From assembly GCF_007752135.1 (NCBI RefSeq), contig NZ_CP036298.1, positions 7,804,501 through 7,868,500 on the forward strand: 64,000 nt of DNA, written 5' to 3'. A model generated the notes under the pieces. The model did no database searches and was not told where the DNA came from. It saw only the letters and a program-made list of their open reading frames with translations. Below are positions 8,796-18,085 of the stretch, in pieces (position 1 is the stretch's first letter; each line of letters begins with the position of its first letter). Source of the stretch: Aureliella helgolandensis. GTDB taxonomy: Bacteria; Planctomycetota; Planctomycetia; Pirellulales; Pirellulaceae. The translations under genes and the position numbers were made by a program.

Positions 8796-9323
8796 TTGAG
8801 CGACCAACACATGCCAACCTCCCCCCCCGCCTCCGTCAACGGCAGTTATCGCGTACTGCTTCAAAAAGAGCAATTGGTATTTAGTGCGGCACACTTTATC
8901 ACCTTCGCAGGAGACATTTGCGAGCGTTTGCATGGGCACAACTACGGTGTCCGCGCTGAGGTGACAGGCCCCCTGGACTCCAATCAGTATGTCATCGACT
9001 TCATCGCTTTTCGAGATGCCCTGGCGGCGATCGTAAAGCAATTGGACCACCACATGCTCCTGCCTACCCAACACCCACGCATCTTGGTCGAACAGAATGG
9101 TGAGGAGATCACTACGCGCTTCGACGAGAAGCGTTGGATTTTCCCGGCAGAAGATTGCATCTTGCTTCCTATCGTCAACACGACGGCAGAGCAAATCGCC
9201 TGGTGGATGGCGAACCAGTTACGCACGGCGCTGAAACCTCAAATTGGTGACTGGCTGGAAACCTTAGAGGTTGCCATCGATGAAAACCATGGGCAGTGGG
9301 GGATCTGCAAGATCGACTGGTAG
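8796..9323 (+). CDS. 6-pyruvoyltetrahydropterin synthase / QueD family enzyme
   Basis: This 175-residue protein belongs to the PTPS/6-carboxytetrahydropterin synthase fold, which acts on dihydroneopterin triphosphate. Zinc ligands are visible as His33 (FSAAHF) and His46/His48 in CERLHGHNYG, whose C-x3-HGH pattern is that of QueD. Cys42 would be the catalytic cysteine. Later elements are YVIDFIAFRD, KQLDHHMLLP, NTTAEQIAWW and TLEVAIDENHG. It is longer than E. coli QueD (about 120 residues) because of an insertion around residues 83-125. It could serve queuosine synthesis or another pterin pathway; planctomycetes also use pterin-type C1 carriers. No other queuosine gene is nearby, so the pathway is left open. 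An alternative ATG lies five codons downstream. Confidence 0.88.
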   Translation: MSDQHMPTSPPASVNGSYRVLLQKEQLVFSAAHFITFAGDICERLHGHNYGVRAEVTGPLDSNQYVIDFIAFRDALAAIVKQLDHHMLLPTQHPRILVEQNGEEITTRFDEKRWIFPAEDCILLPIVNTTAEQIAWWMANQLRTALKPQIGDWLETLEVAIDENHGQWGICKIDW

Positions 9324-9496
9324 GCACCAGTCTCACCAGGACTGGGCGGAGCCGGGGCACTGGACGAGGACTGCCATTCCGCAACATCGCTACAAACCAC
9401 ACAGGCCACGAAAACTTGCAAAGAGTGCTTCGATACGGCTAGTAATTCTCGCCAATCGATTCCGATAATCACATCAACTGTCTATTTAGGTCGGGT

Positions 9497-9512
9497 TGTC
9501 AGTTTGCTGACA
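9497..9512. promoter_or_regulatory. inverted repeat just upstream of fliG
   Basis: TGTCAG and CTGACA form a perfect 6-bp dyad around TTTG, 14 bp before the first fliG start codon. It may be an operator or a short leader hairpin. No regulator was identified. Confidence 0.35.
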
Positions 9513-9526
9513 TTTACAATCCGTGA

Positions 9527-10585
9527 ATGGCGACCTTTTCCAACTTGACGGAGCGATGCGCGGCCATGTCAACTCAAGTCACTTACAGCATCTCCCCGGG
9601 AGTACGGCGAGCCGCGATTCTGATCATGAGCTTGGCAGAGGAAGATGCTGCCAAGATCCTGGGATTGATGCCCAGACGCTATGTCGAAACCGTGGCGCTG
9701 GCGATTGCCCAGCTGGAAACCATTTCTAGCCGTGAGCAGGAAGATGCGATCTCTGAGTTCTTGCGCAGTCGGCCGAGTGCGATTGGCCCCAATTCAGGCG
9801 GTCTCGACAAAGCCAAGAATCTCGTCAAGAAAGCGCTGGGAAACGAGGCCAGCGACACCCTCTCTGTTTTGCAACAAACACTCGAGGCCTTGCCGTTTGG
9901 ATTCCTCCACAAGGCAGATCCTCAGAACATCCTCTCGTTCTTGATCGATGAGCACCCACAGACCATTGCCATGGTCTTGAGCAACATTCCGCCAGCAGTG
10001 GCTGCAGGCGTGCTGAGCGGTCTACCAGCCCTGAAGCAGTTGGAAGTCATCCAACGCATCGCAGAGATGGGACAAACCAGTCCAGACGCCATTGAAGAGG
10101 TTGAAAAAGCGTTGTCGACTCGCATGTCTCTCTTCATGACGCAGTCCTATCGCAAGGGAGGGGGCGTGCCTGCGGTGGCTGAAATGCTCAACGTATCCGA
10201 GCGTTCGACCGAGCGAACCATCCTGGATGGACTCACCAAGGAGCGTCCTGAGCTGGTCGACGAAATTCGCCGCTTGATGTTTGTCTTTGAAGACCTCTTG
10301 AAGATCAACGACAAGGACATTCAAAATGTCTTGAAGAACGTAGAAACAAGCCAGTGGGCACTAGCCTTGAAGGGGGCGAGTCAACCGCTCCAAGAAAAAG
10401 TGCTGGGCAATATGTCCTCGCGTGCCGCCGACATGCTCCGCGAAGAGATGGAGTTTCTTGGTAAAGTGCGTCTCAGCGAAGTCGAGGGAATGCAACAGAA
10501 AATCGTGGATGTCGTCCGCACCCTGGAAGACTCCGGGCAACTTTCCCGTCCAAGCGGAGATCAAGAGGAAGAGTTTGTGACCTAG
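9527..10585 (+). CDS. fliG: flagellar motor switch protein FliG
   Basis: This protein of 352 residues (339 if the second Met at 9566 is used) is a full-length FliG, the rotor component that couples the MotA/B stator to torque and links the MS ring to FliM. The N-terminal domain has RRAAILIMSLAEEDAAKILG. The middle domain carries FLIDEHPQTIAMVLSNIPPA and the EHPQ segment typical of FliG. The C-terminal charged helix is seen around LMFVFEDLLKINDKDIQNVL, followed by LALKGASQPLQEKVLGNMSS. It stands alone with no other flagellar gene in the window, which fits the dispersed flagellar genes of planctomycetes. Confidence 0.95.
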   Translation: MATFSNLTERCAAMSTQVTYSISPGVRRAAILIMSLAEEDAAKILGLMPRRYVETVALAIAQLETISSREQEDAISEFLRSRPSAIGPNSGGLDKAKNLVKKALGNEASDTLSVLQQTLEALPFGFLHKADPQNILSFLIDEHPQTIAMVLSNIPPAVAAGVLSGLPALKQLEVIQRIAEMGQTSPDAIEEVEKALSTRMSLFMTQSYRKGGGVPAVAEMLNVSERSTERTILDGLTKERPELVDEIRRLMFVFEDLLKINDKDIQNVLKNVETSQWALALKGASQPLQEKVLGNMSSRAADMLREEMEFLGKVRLSEVEGMQQKIVDVVRTLEDSGQLSRPSGDQEEEFVT

Positions 10586-10777
10586 GATGGCGCGTACAAG
10601 CCCACTCCCAGTGTTTGGGAAAACCGATATCGTAGGGATGTAGGCCGCTGGCCCGAGAGAGGCCAGCCGCAGATGCAGCCAGGACGCCCCCCTCTCCTCC
10701 GCACGTAGGCAGCGTCAGCCCCGCATACTTCCTAGCCGCCGGCATCCCGAAAGCCCCGTAGAAAGAAATCATCCGAC
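10586..10777. other. short intergenic region with GC-rich hairpin
   Basis: This is the gap between fliG and mutS. A 7-bp stem (GCTGGCC at 10647-10653 with GGCCAGC at 10661-10667) is present without a following T-run, so it is not a standard terminator. Confidence 0.4.
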
Positions 10778-13432
10778 ATGACCGTTTCCCCCATGATGCG
10801 CCAGTACGAAGAGGCGAAGCAGGTCTGCGGAGACGCGCTGCTCCTCTTTCGCATGGGAGACTTCTATGAGCTTTTTCATGAAGACGCTAAGACTTGTGCC
10901 CGCGTTCTAGGACTCACACTCACCAGCCGGGATAAGGGAGAGAACCCCATCCCCATGGCCGGATTCCCCTACCATCAATTGGAGGGCTATCTCGCCAAAC
11001 TCATTCGCAGCGGTCATCGCGTGGCGGTCTGCGATCAAGTCGAAGACCCCAAGGAAGCCAAGGGAATCGTGCGCCGCGAGGTCACGCGCATCGTCACCGC
11101 CGGCACACTGACCGACGAAGCCCTGCTGGACCCACTGCACACCAATCTACTGGTGGCCGTGTTCAGCCTGAAACCGGGACGCAATGCGACGAGCAGCGAG
11201 GAAACACAGGTCGGCATGGCCTGGGCCGAGCTCTCTACCGGACGCTTCGAAGCGGGTTTGTTTCCAGCCAGCAAGATGCTCGATGAGCTCGCTCGCCTAG
11301 AACCCTCAGAAGTCTTGATTCGCGAAGACGACACCGTCTTGTCCACCGATGCCGACTACCCCTGGACCGTTACCTTACGCCCCACTTGGCAATTTGGTAG
11401 CGAAGAGGCTTCGCGGCAATTGTGCCAACACTTCGGCACGCAAAATTTGGAAGGCATGGGCTGGGACGAACAGAGCGATGGACTCGCCGTCGGTGCCGCA
11501 GGAGCAGTCTTGGCCTACCTCCTGGAGACTCAAAAGACCTCTCTGGGCCACGTGCAGCAATTGCATCCCTACCGTCAGGGGCAAACTCTAGAGATCGATG
11601 CTGCCACTCGACGCAGCCTTGAGCTAACGCATACGATGCGCGATCGTGAAAGAAGTGGCTCGCTCTTGGCGGTTCTCGATCAAACTTGTACATCGATGGG
11701 AGCCCGCCGTCTGGCAAGTTGGCTGGCTGCCCCACTCCTCAATTTAAATACCATCCAAGAGCGGCACGGCGCCGTCGAAGAGCTGCACAGCGATTCGCGA
11801 TTGAGAAGTGAATTGCGAGCCTTGTTGCTGGATATCTATGACCTTGAACGCCTGTTAGGTCGCGTCGCCACAGGCCGCGCGAGCCCACGAGATTTGCGAC
11901 AGGTCGGGACCACCCTGGAACAGCTACCGGCGATCAAACAGGTGCTCGCCTCTCGTCGCAGTGAGCGACTACAGCAACTGCAAGAAGAGTTGCTGCTGTG
12001 CGAAGCGCTGCGCGACGAACTGCTAGCAGCATTCAATGAAAGTTGCCCATTGCACCTCCGCGACGGTGGCTTCATCCGCGAAGGCTATCATGCCCAGCTC
12101 GATGAATTGCGGCGTCTCGCCTCAGGCGGTAAACAGTGGATTGCGGAATACCAAGCGCGACAGACCGAGCTGACTGGCATCACGAGCCTCAAAGTTGGAT
12201 ACACCAAGGTGTTCGGCTACTACCTGGAAGTCACCAACGCGCACAAGGACAAAGTTCCAGACCATTTTGTGCGCAAACAAACGCTCAAGAATGCAGAGCG
12301 TTACATTACCGATGAACTGAAGAAATACGAGATCAAAGTCATCTCCGCCGACGAACAAGCGCTGGGTCTCGAGCTAGAGTTGTTTCAAGAACTGCGAAAC
12401 CGAGTCTCTACGCACCTGAGCGAATTACAACAAGTTGCCACCGTGCTGTCGGAATTGGATGTACTCGCTGGCTTAGCCGAATTGGCGCAGCGCCAGGATT
12501 ACATTCGACCAGAGATGCTCGATTCGGACGAACTGGAAATCATCGAAGGGCGACATCCGGTATTGGATGTCACAACCCCCAAGGGGACTTTCGTTCCCAA
12601 TGACTGCCAAGTAGGAGCATCCCACGGCTCCATCGTCCTGATCACCGGTCCCAACATGGCGGGTAAAAGCACATACATTCGCCAGGTGGCATTGCTCACA
12701 CTCATGGCCCAACTTGGAAGCTTTGTACCTGCCAAGCGAGCAAGAATTGGGGTTGCCGATCGAATCTTTGCCCGCGTCGGTGCCAGCGACGAACTTTCGC
12801 GAGGCCAAAGTACCTTCATGGTAGAGATGGTGGAAACCGCACGCATTCTCAATACCGCTTCCAACCGCAGCTTGGTCATTCTCGACGAGATCGGACGCGG
12901 CACCAGTACCTATGACGGCCTGAGTCTAGCGTGGGCAATTGTCGAACACTTGCACGATCATGTTTGCGCCCGTACGTTTTTTGCGACCCACTACCATGAG
13001 CTAACCCAACTTGATAAATCCCTGCCTGGAGTTCGGAACTTCAATGTGGCGGTTAAAGAGTGGGACGAAAACATCGTCTTCCTCCATCGCATCGTCCCCG
13101 GCGGAGCGGACAAGAGCTATGGGATCCATGTCGCACGACTGGCTGGTATTCCACGCGAAGTCAACGAACGTGCCAAAGACATTTTGACGCAATTGGAGTC
13201 AGACCATTTGGACAAGCGCGGGGACTCCAAAATCTCGCCTCCCAAACGCAAGCCAGGCGCCCCCATCCAACTCACTCTGTTTGAGGTTGGCGATCATCCA
13301 CTGCTGGAGAAGCTGCGCGGACTAGATTTGCAATCAACAACACCGTTCGAAGCCCTGCAGTTACTCGCGGGCTGGCAAAGCGAACTTCAGACCGAAGAAC
13401 TCTCCGCGCACAAAAAAACACCGCGAAGCTAA
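10778..13432 (+). CDS. mutS: DNA mismatch repair protein MutS
   Basis: This 884-residue protein is a complete MutS. It binds base mismatches and small loops and signals repair through ATP binding. The N-terminal mismatch-binding domain has the Phe-x-Glu element in LLFRMGDFYELFHEDA. Connector, lever and clamp regions follow (SLELTHTMRDRERSGSLLAV; GYTKVFGYYLEVTNAHKDKV). The ATPase domain has Walker A GPNMAGKSTYIRQ (from about residue 624), the STFMVEM signature loop, Walker B DEIGRGTSTYDG and the FATHYHEL switch. Length is normal. Its stop codon lies in the loop of a strong hairpin that also ends the convergent gene. No mutL is nearby. Confidence 0.97.
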   Translation: MTVSPMMRQYEEAKQVCGDALLLFRMGDFYELFHEDAKTCARVLGLTLTSRDKGENPIPMAGFPYHQLEGYLAKLIRSGHRVAVCDQVEDPKEAKGIVRREVTRIVTAGTLTDEALLDPLHTNLLVAVFSLKPGRNATSSEETQVGMAWAELSTGRFEAGLFPASKMLDELARLEPSEVLIREDDTVLSTDADYPWTVTLRPTWQFGSEEASRQLCQHFGTQNLEGMGWDEQSDGLAVGAAGAVLAYLLETQKTSLGHVQQLHPYRQGQTLEIDAATRRSLELTHTMRDRERSGSLLAVLDQTCTSMGARRLASWLAAPLLNLNTIQERHGAVEELHSDSRLRSELRALLLDIYDLERLLGRVATGRASPRDLRQVGTTLEQLPAIKQVLASRRSERLQQLQEELLLCEALRDELLAAFNESCPLHLRDGGFIREGYHAQLDELRRLASGGKQWIAEYQARQTELTGITSLKVGYTKVFGYYLEVTNAHKDKVPDHFVRKQTLKNAERYITDELKKYEIKVISADEQALGLELELFQELRNRVSTHLSELQQVATVLSELDVLAGLAELAQRQDYIRPEMLDSDELEIIEGRHPVLDVTTPKGTFVPNDCQVGASHGSIVLITGPNMAGKSTYIRQVALLTLMAQLGSFVPAKRARIGVADRIFARVGASDELSRGQSTFMVEMVETARILNTASNRSLVILDEIGRGTSTYDGLSLAWAIVEHLHDHVCARTFFATHYHELTQLDKSLPGVRNFNVAVKEWDENIVFLHRIVPGGADKSYGIHVARLAGIPREVNERAKDILTQLESDHLDKRGDSKISPPKRKPGAPIQLTLFEVGDHPLLEKLRGLDLQSTTPFEALQLLAGWQSELQTEELSAHKKTPRS

Positions 13433-13457
13433 GGAGGCGCTTCATGCGGTGCTTTTT
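13412..13457. terminator. bidirectional terminator overlapping the mutS stop codon
   Basis: CACCGC and GAAGC (13419-13429) pair with GCTTC and GCGGTG (13439-13451), interrupted by a 2-nt bulge. The stem closes a 9-nt loop that begins with the mutS TAA (13430-13432). A run of seven A precedes the stem and five T follow it, so it can terminate in both directions. It serves mutS and the convergent Cys-repeat gene. Confidence 0.75.
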
Positions 13458-13555
13458 GGACATGGCGGGCGTGGCTCTAACCCTTCATGCCGCGGTCTTG
13501 GTTCGGAGGATTCCTAGCTCAAGCGTCAGTGCGTCTGCAAGAAGCTTCCTACAGA

Positions 13556-14494
13556 TCAGCGAAGAGGGTTGTGGTAGTAGTCGAAGTGCTCGGACTCGGT
13601 CTCGCCAGTGGAATTCAACGGCGTAGCTCTCAAGTTGGCTTGGGGACCAATGCGAGCCGGGTGGGTAGCAACGGCCTTCGGTTCGACTTCCTTCGCTGCC
13701 GAGGCAACCACCACTGCTCGCAGAGGAGCCACCGCCCCCGCGCCTCGCGAGTACGCCTCGACGCCCAATTCCGGAGCAGGATTACTCGCAAGTGCCGAAT
13801 GGTTCACCGCAGAATCATCTCGCAGCCGAACCCATTGGCGCGCATTCGCCTGTTCGTCGTAGCGAGCTCCATAGGATGGTACCGCTTGTCCAGCGGGCGA
13901 TAAAATCGAACGTCCATGCGAGACGGTTCGTGCCGGCATCCTGCGGACGCGAGCCGCCGCGTCGTCGATGAAGGGATTGCCTGGCACTTCATCCACCGCC
14001 CGCGGTAAGGGCAGAGGTGCACGACTCGGAGCTGCCGGAGGAGCATTTCGGTAGCTAGGCACGCTTGGGCCCCCAGCTGGACTGCGTTGCCTGCTCTCTC
14101 CCGAAGCTCGTGACGATGGCGTGGCGGTTCCCGCGTGAAGCTCACAGCCGCACGAATTGAGCTCACATCCACAAGTATTCAACTCGGCGCCACATGTATT
14201 GAGTTCTGCACCGCAGGTATTCAGCTCACAACCGCATGAACTTGCTTTTCCCGGATGGGTGTCGCACTGCTTGCGAGTCAACTGAAGCGAAGGAAGCGAG
14301 ATCAACCCCTTGACCCCCGTGTGAATCTCATTGGCCATCCCGCTGGCCACATCGAGGATACCGCAATCGTCACAGATCCGACAATTTTGGTGGGGTGCCT
14401 GATTGCACTTGTCGCAAGCAGTTAGTGGCACGGCTACTTGGCATAACCCAGCCAGAACAGCGGTCAGACTGGCGATGAATTGAGTACGTTTCAT
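13556..14494 (-). CDS. secreted protein with Cys-rich heptad repeat
   Basis: This 312-residue protein starts at ATG 14494; an earlier start at 14527 would precede the signal peptide. MKRTQFIASLTAVLAGLCQV is a good Sec signal. The first mature part holds cysteine pairs (TACDKCNQ, CRICDDCG) that look like metal or disulfide sites. Residues about 86-120 are five copies of a seven-residue unit, S/T-C-G-C/A-E-L-N. The rest is a Ser/Pro/Ala/Arg-rich, probably disordered region ending with EHFDYYHNPLR. I do not recognise the family. The regular Cys-Gly spacing suggests a small disulfide-linked or metal-binding solenoid at the cell surface; this is inference. It is convergent with mutS and shares its terminator. 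Confidence 0.75.
   Translation of the reverse strand: MKRTQFIASLTAVLAGLCQVAVPLTACDKCNQAPHQNCRICDDCGILDVASGMANEIHTGVKGLISLPSLQLTRKQCDTHPGKASSCGCELNTCGAELNTCGAELNTCGCELNSCGCELHAGTATPSSRASGESRQRSPAGGPSVPSYRNAPPAAPSRAPLPLPRAVDEVPGNPFIDDAAARVRRMPARTVSHGRSILSPAGQAVPSYGARYDEQANARQWVRLRDDSAVNHSALASNPAPELGVEAYSRGAGAVAPLRAVVVASAAKEVEPKAVATHPARIGPQANLRATPLNSTGETESEHFDYYHNPLR
14135..14239 (-). repeat. five tandem 21-bp coding repeats (Cys-Gly-x-Glu-Leu-Asn)
   Basis: Five consecutive 21-bp units encode SCGCELN, TCGAELN, TCGAELN, TCGCELN and SCGCELH. The nucleotide copies differ at third positions and in Cys/Ala codons, so the array is not a very recent duplication. Confidence 0.85.
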
Positions 14495-15276
14495 GAAACT
14501 CGGGCTCCGATCCCTGTTCGCGATCACCGCTGGTGAGCGGCCGTTATTCTATCAGGAGAATGGTTTCGACACGTTCCGCCTCCGCTCGATCCGAGCGTGG
14601 ACAGCCGTGAGCATGGCGAAGGACAGAACCATTCTGCCGATCCTAAGTGGCATTCAACCTAGGACAGTTCATCGAACCGATACGCCCGTCATTTGCAGAA
14701 CTTTCCGAACATGCGCAACATTCACCCCTAAGCCCCCAGCTTAACAGCAGCGAATTTCGCTTGAGGACAGCCCAAGAAACTCGGAAAGATTGCCCGAAAC
14801 GGGTCGCGAATTAGCCGACGGCAGAGGGTCTCGCAGCATCACATCAAGTCCTTCAGCGATGCTGGCGAAGGGCATGACGGGACGCTTTGAGAGAGGGTAG
14901 TTGCTCCCTGACTGGCGGCGGCCCGCCCGGCAGCGGTTCCTGAAACCAGACGCAACGCAGCGCGACTTGCTGGCAAGTCGATTCGGCAGAAAAGCCGCAA
15001 CTCGGGCATCCTGTCGCACCCTGAGGGGCGAAAGTGGGCTGAATGAGGCCGAAGACAATCGCCGAATCATCGGCTACAATGCAGGGCTTGGTCCCGCTCA
15101 GTCCGGCGTTGCACACCCCGTTGATTGGTGCGGCCCCAAGCAGGAATTTTTCCACGATTTATTTGTTCATCGACTCACCGCGTTTCCGCATGACACTTAG
15201 GGATTTCCGAGTACCGGCCCCCTAAGCCGACTTCCAGGAAACGCTCCCACAGGCACCACGCTGAGACAACATCAAC
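14495..15276. other. long intergenic region between divergent genes
   Basis: This 782-bp spacer lies between the Cys-repeat gene (minus) and acnA (plus). Open frames of 60-110 codons exist on both strands, but none has a motif, signal peptide or convincing composition. It should hold the acnA promoter, which I could not place. Confidence 0.5.
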
Positions 15277-17997
15277 ATGTCTAATCCTTCGCCGCTCCAC
15301 GACCCATTTAAAGTTCGAGACACCTTTAGCGGCCCTACTGGCGAGATTGGGTTTTATAGCCTCAAAAAGCTCGAAGCGGCAGGCTTTGGTGAGATCTCAA
15401 AACTCCCGTTTTCGATACGCATCCTCCTGGAAGCCGTACTGCGAAACTGCGACGGCTACATCGTCAACCAAGAGGATGTCGTCAATCTCGCCCAATGGGA
15501 TGCAGCCAAGCCGGCCCCGGTGGAAATTCCATTCATGCCAGCCCGCGTCGTACTCCAAGACTTCACAGGCGTTCCTTGCGTCGTCGATCTGGCGGCGATG
15601 CGCGACGGCATGAAGGCCCTGGGGGGGGATCCCAAGAAAATCAATCCCCTGATTCCCGTCGACTTGGTGATCGATCACTCCGTGCAGGTGGACCTGTTCG
15701 GGACGCTCGATTCTCTGACGCGCAATGTCGAGATCGAATTCGAACGCAATAAGGAACGCTACGAGTTCCTGCGTTGGGGGCAGCAGGCATTCAACAACTT
15801 CCGGGTTGTTCCTCCCAACACCGGTATCGTCCACCAAGTCAATTTGGAGTATCTCGCTCAAGGGGTTTTTGTGCGTGAAGACGCCGTCGGCCCCGTGGCA
15901 CTCCCCGACACTCTAGTCGGTACCGACAGCCACACGACCATGATCAACGGATTGGGTGTTCTTGGTTGGGGAGTCGGGGGGATTGAGGCGGAAGCTGGCA
16001 TGCTTGGACAACCCCTGTACATGCTCATGCCCGAAGTTGTGGGGTTCGAAGTCACCGGAAAACTGCCGGCCGGAGCCACCGCTACCGACCTAGTGCTCAA
16101 GGTCACCGAAATCTTGCGCAGCGCAGGAGTTGTCGGAAAATTCGTTGAGTTCTTTGGATCTGGCGTCACCAATATGTCGCTGGCCGACCGGGCTACCATC
16201 GCCAACATGGCTCCCGAATACGGTGCCACAATGGGCTACTTCCCAGTCGACGCTGAGACGCTCCATTTTATGGAACGCACCGGACGTTCGGCGGAGCAGG
16301 TCAAGCTGCTGGAAACCTACATGCGTGCACAAGGCTTGTTTCGCGAGGACAATTCCCCCGCGCTGAACTACACGCGCACACTCGGCTTGGACATGAGTGA
16401 AGTCGAACCAGCCTTGGCAGGTCCCAAGCGACCACAGGATCGCGTGCCGCTTCGCAGCATGAAGGCGTCGTTTGAGGCCGCGCTTTCCGCGCCAGTGTCC
16501 GCACGCGGTTTCGGACTGGCAGACGAGGCACTCAGCACGAAATCCATCGTCCAAAACAATGGCCATTCGACGGAAATCGGCCACGGATCTGTGGTTATCG
16601 CCGCGATTACGAGCTGTACCAATACCTCCAATCCATCGGTGATGATCGGTGCTGGATTGCTCGCACGCCGCGCTGTGGAAAAGGGACTAACCGTACCGGA
16701 CTATGTCAAAACGTCATTGGCACCTGGCTCGCGTGTGGTCACCGACTACCTTGATAAAGCCAATTTGTCCGACGCATTGTCCAAACTCGGTTTCTACACC
16801 GTCGGCTACGGCTGCACCACCTGTATCGGCAACAGTGGGCCACTCCCGGAATCGGTGGCCACTGCTATCACCGAGGGCGATTTGGTAGCCGCTGCAGTGT
16901 TGAGCGGAAATCGCAATTTCGAAGGTCGCGTCAATCCACTCACGCGAGCCAATTACTTGGCAAGTCCGCCATTGGTTGTGGCCTACGCCATCGCGGGGTC
17001 GGTGGATATCGACCTTGTCACCGAACCCCTAGGGACCACGCCAGCCGGCGAGCCAGTCTACCTCAAAGACATTTGGCCTTCCGCCGAGGAGATCCAAGCC
17101 ACCATCGAAGCTTGTGTCTTGCCAGAGATGTTTAAGCACCAGTACTCCAGCGCTTTCACCTCGAACGAAAAATGGAATGCCATTGAAATCACCGAAGGAG
17201 ACCTCTACGACTGGAGTGACGCTAGCACCTACATCCAGCGTCCCCCTTTCCTCGAAGGCATTACCGCCGAAATCACTCCCCCCAAACCAATCCAGGGAGC
17301 TCGCTGCCTAGCGCTACTGGGCGATTCGGTAACGACGGACCATATTTCACCAGCCGGGGCCATCACCAAACTAAGTCCAGCCGGAGAGTACCTCATTGAG
17401 CACTCGGTTGAACAACGTGACTTCAATAGCTACGGGTCACGCCGTGGCAATGATCGCGTCATGGTGCGTGGTACTTTTGCGAATATTCGCATCCGCAATC
17501 AGATGGTCCCCAATACCGAGGGAGGCTACACCAAGCATGTCCCCAGTGGAGAAGAGCTGGCGATCTACGATGCCGCCATGCGTTATCGGGCAGAGTCCAC
17601 TCCACTCGTGGTTCTCGCTGGCGCCGAATACGGGACTGGCAGCAGTCGTGACTGGGCCGCCAAGGGCACGCTACTGCTCGGAGTTCGCGCGGTGATCGCG
17701 GCGAGCTACGAACGGATCCACCGTAGCAATCTGGTAGGTATGGGAATCCTGCCACTCCAATTCAGTGAGGGCGAAACCTGGCAATCACTCGGCCTTACCG
17801 GAGATGAGCAATTTGACATTGGCAGTGACGATCGACCGCTAGAACCACGCGGTACACTGCAAGTCCAAGCAACCTCCGCTGATGGCACCAGTCGTCTCTT
17901 TGAAGTCGCAGTCCGAATCGACACCCCCGTTGAGCTCGACTACTACTACAACGGCGGCATCCTTCCCACAGTACTTCGGAAGCTAGCTGCCAGCTGA
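15277..17997 (+). CDS. acnA: aconitate hydratase A (aconitase)
   Basis: This 906-residue aconitase isomerises citrate and isocitrate in the TCA cycle using a [4Fe-4S] cluster. Cluster ligands are Cys447 ([13 protein letters not shown]) and Cys513/Cys516 ([12 protein letters not shown]). Other family signatures are [45 protein letters not shown] and the swivel-domain [15 protein letters not shown]. Length and domain order match the AcnA/IRP1 class rather than AcnB. It is a single gene followed by a hairpin at 18041-18065 and then the FG-GAP gene. Confidence 0.97.
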   Translation: MSNPSPLHDPFKVRDTFSGPTGEIGFYSLKKLEAAGFGEISKLPFSIRILLEAVLRNCDGYIVNQEDVVNLAQWDAAKPAPVEIPFMPARVVLQDFTGVPCVVDLAAMRDGMKALGGDPKKINPLIPVDLVIDHSVQVDLFGTLDSLTRNVEIEFERNKERYEFLRWGQQAFNNFRVVPPNTGIVHQVNLEYLAQGVFVREDAVGPVALPDTLVGTDSHTTMINGLGVLGWGVGGIEAEAGMLGQPLYMLMPEVVGFEVTGKLPAGATATDLVLKVTEILRSAGVVGKFVEFFGSGVTNMSLADRATIANMAPEYGATMGYFPVDAETLHFMERTGRSAEQVKLLETYMRAQGLFREDNSPALNYTRTLGLDMSEVEPALAGPKRPQDRVPLRSMKASFEAALSAPVSARGFGLADEALSTKSIVQNNGHSTEIGHGSVVIAAITSCTNTSNPSVMIGAGLLARRAVEKGLTVPDYVKTSLAPGSRVVTDYLDKANLSDALSKLGFYTVGYGCTTCIGNSGPLPESVATAITEGDLVAAAVLSGNRNFEGRVNPLTRANYLASPPLVVAYAIAGSVDIDLVTEPLGTTPAGEPVYLKDIWPSAEEIQATIEACVLPEMFKHQYSSAFTSNEKWNAIEITEGDLYDWSDASTYIQRPPFLEGITAEITPPKPIQGARCLALLGDSVTTDHISPAGAITKLSPAGEYLIEHSVEQRDFNSYGSRRGNDRVMVRGTFANIRIRNQMVPNTEGGYTKHVPSGEELAIYDAAMRYRAESTPLVVLAGAEYGTGSSRDWAAKGTLLLGVRAVIAASYERIHRSNLVGMGILPLQFSEGETWQSLGLTGDEQFDIGSDDRPLEPRGTLQVQATSADGTSRLFEVAVRIDTPVELDYYYNGGILPTVLRKLAAS

Positions 17998-18035
17998 TCA
18001 TCTCCTACAGTGGACTATCAACAGTTGTACGCTTG

Positions 18036-18065
18036 AAAAAAGGGGGGCTCCTCTGATGCCCCCCT
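18036..18065 (-). terminator. GC-rich hairpin after acnA, terminator-like only on the minus strand
   Basis: AGGGGGGC (18041-18048) pairs with GCCCCCCT (18058-18065) across a 9-nt loop. Six A (18036-18041) lie on the left, overlapping the first base of the stem, and no T-run follows on the right. The structure is therefore a canonical intrinsic terminator for minus-strand transcription, and only a hairpin for acnA mRNA. Confidence 0.5.
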
Positions 18066-18085
18066 AGAACCGGAGTGAATTGCGA

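Noticed and set aside
14741-15200. Several frames of 60-110 codons before acnA
   Set aside because: They overlap each other on both strands and none has a signal peptide, motif or ribosome binding site.
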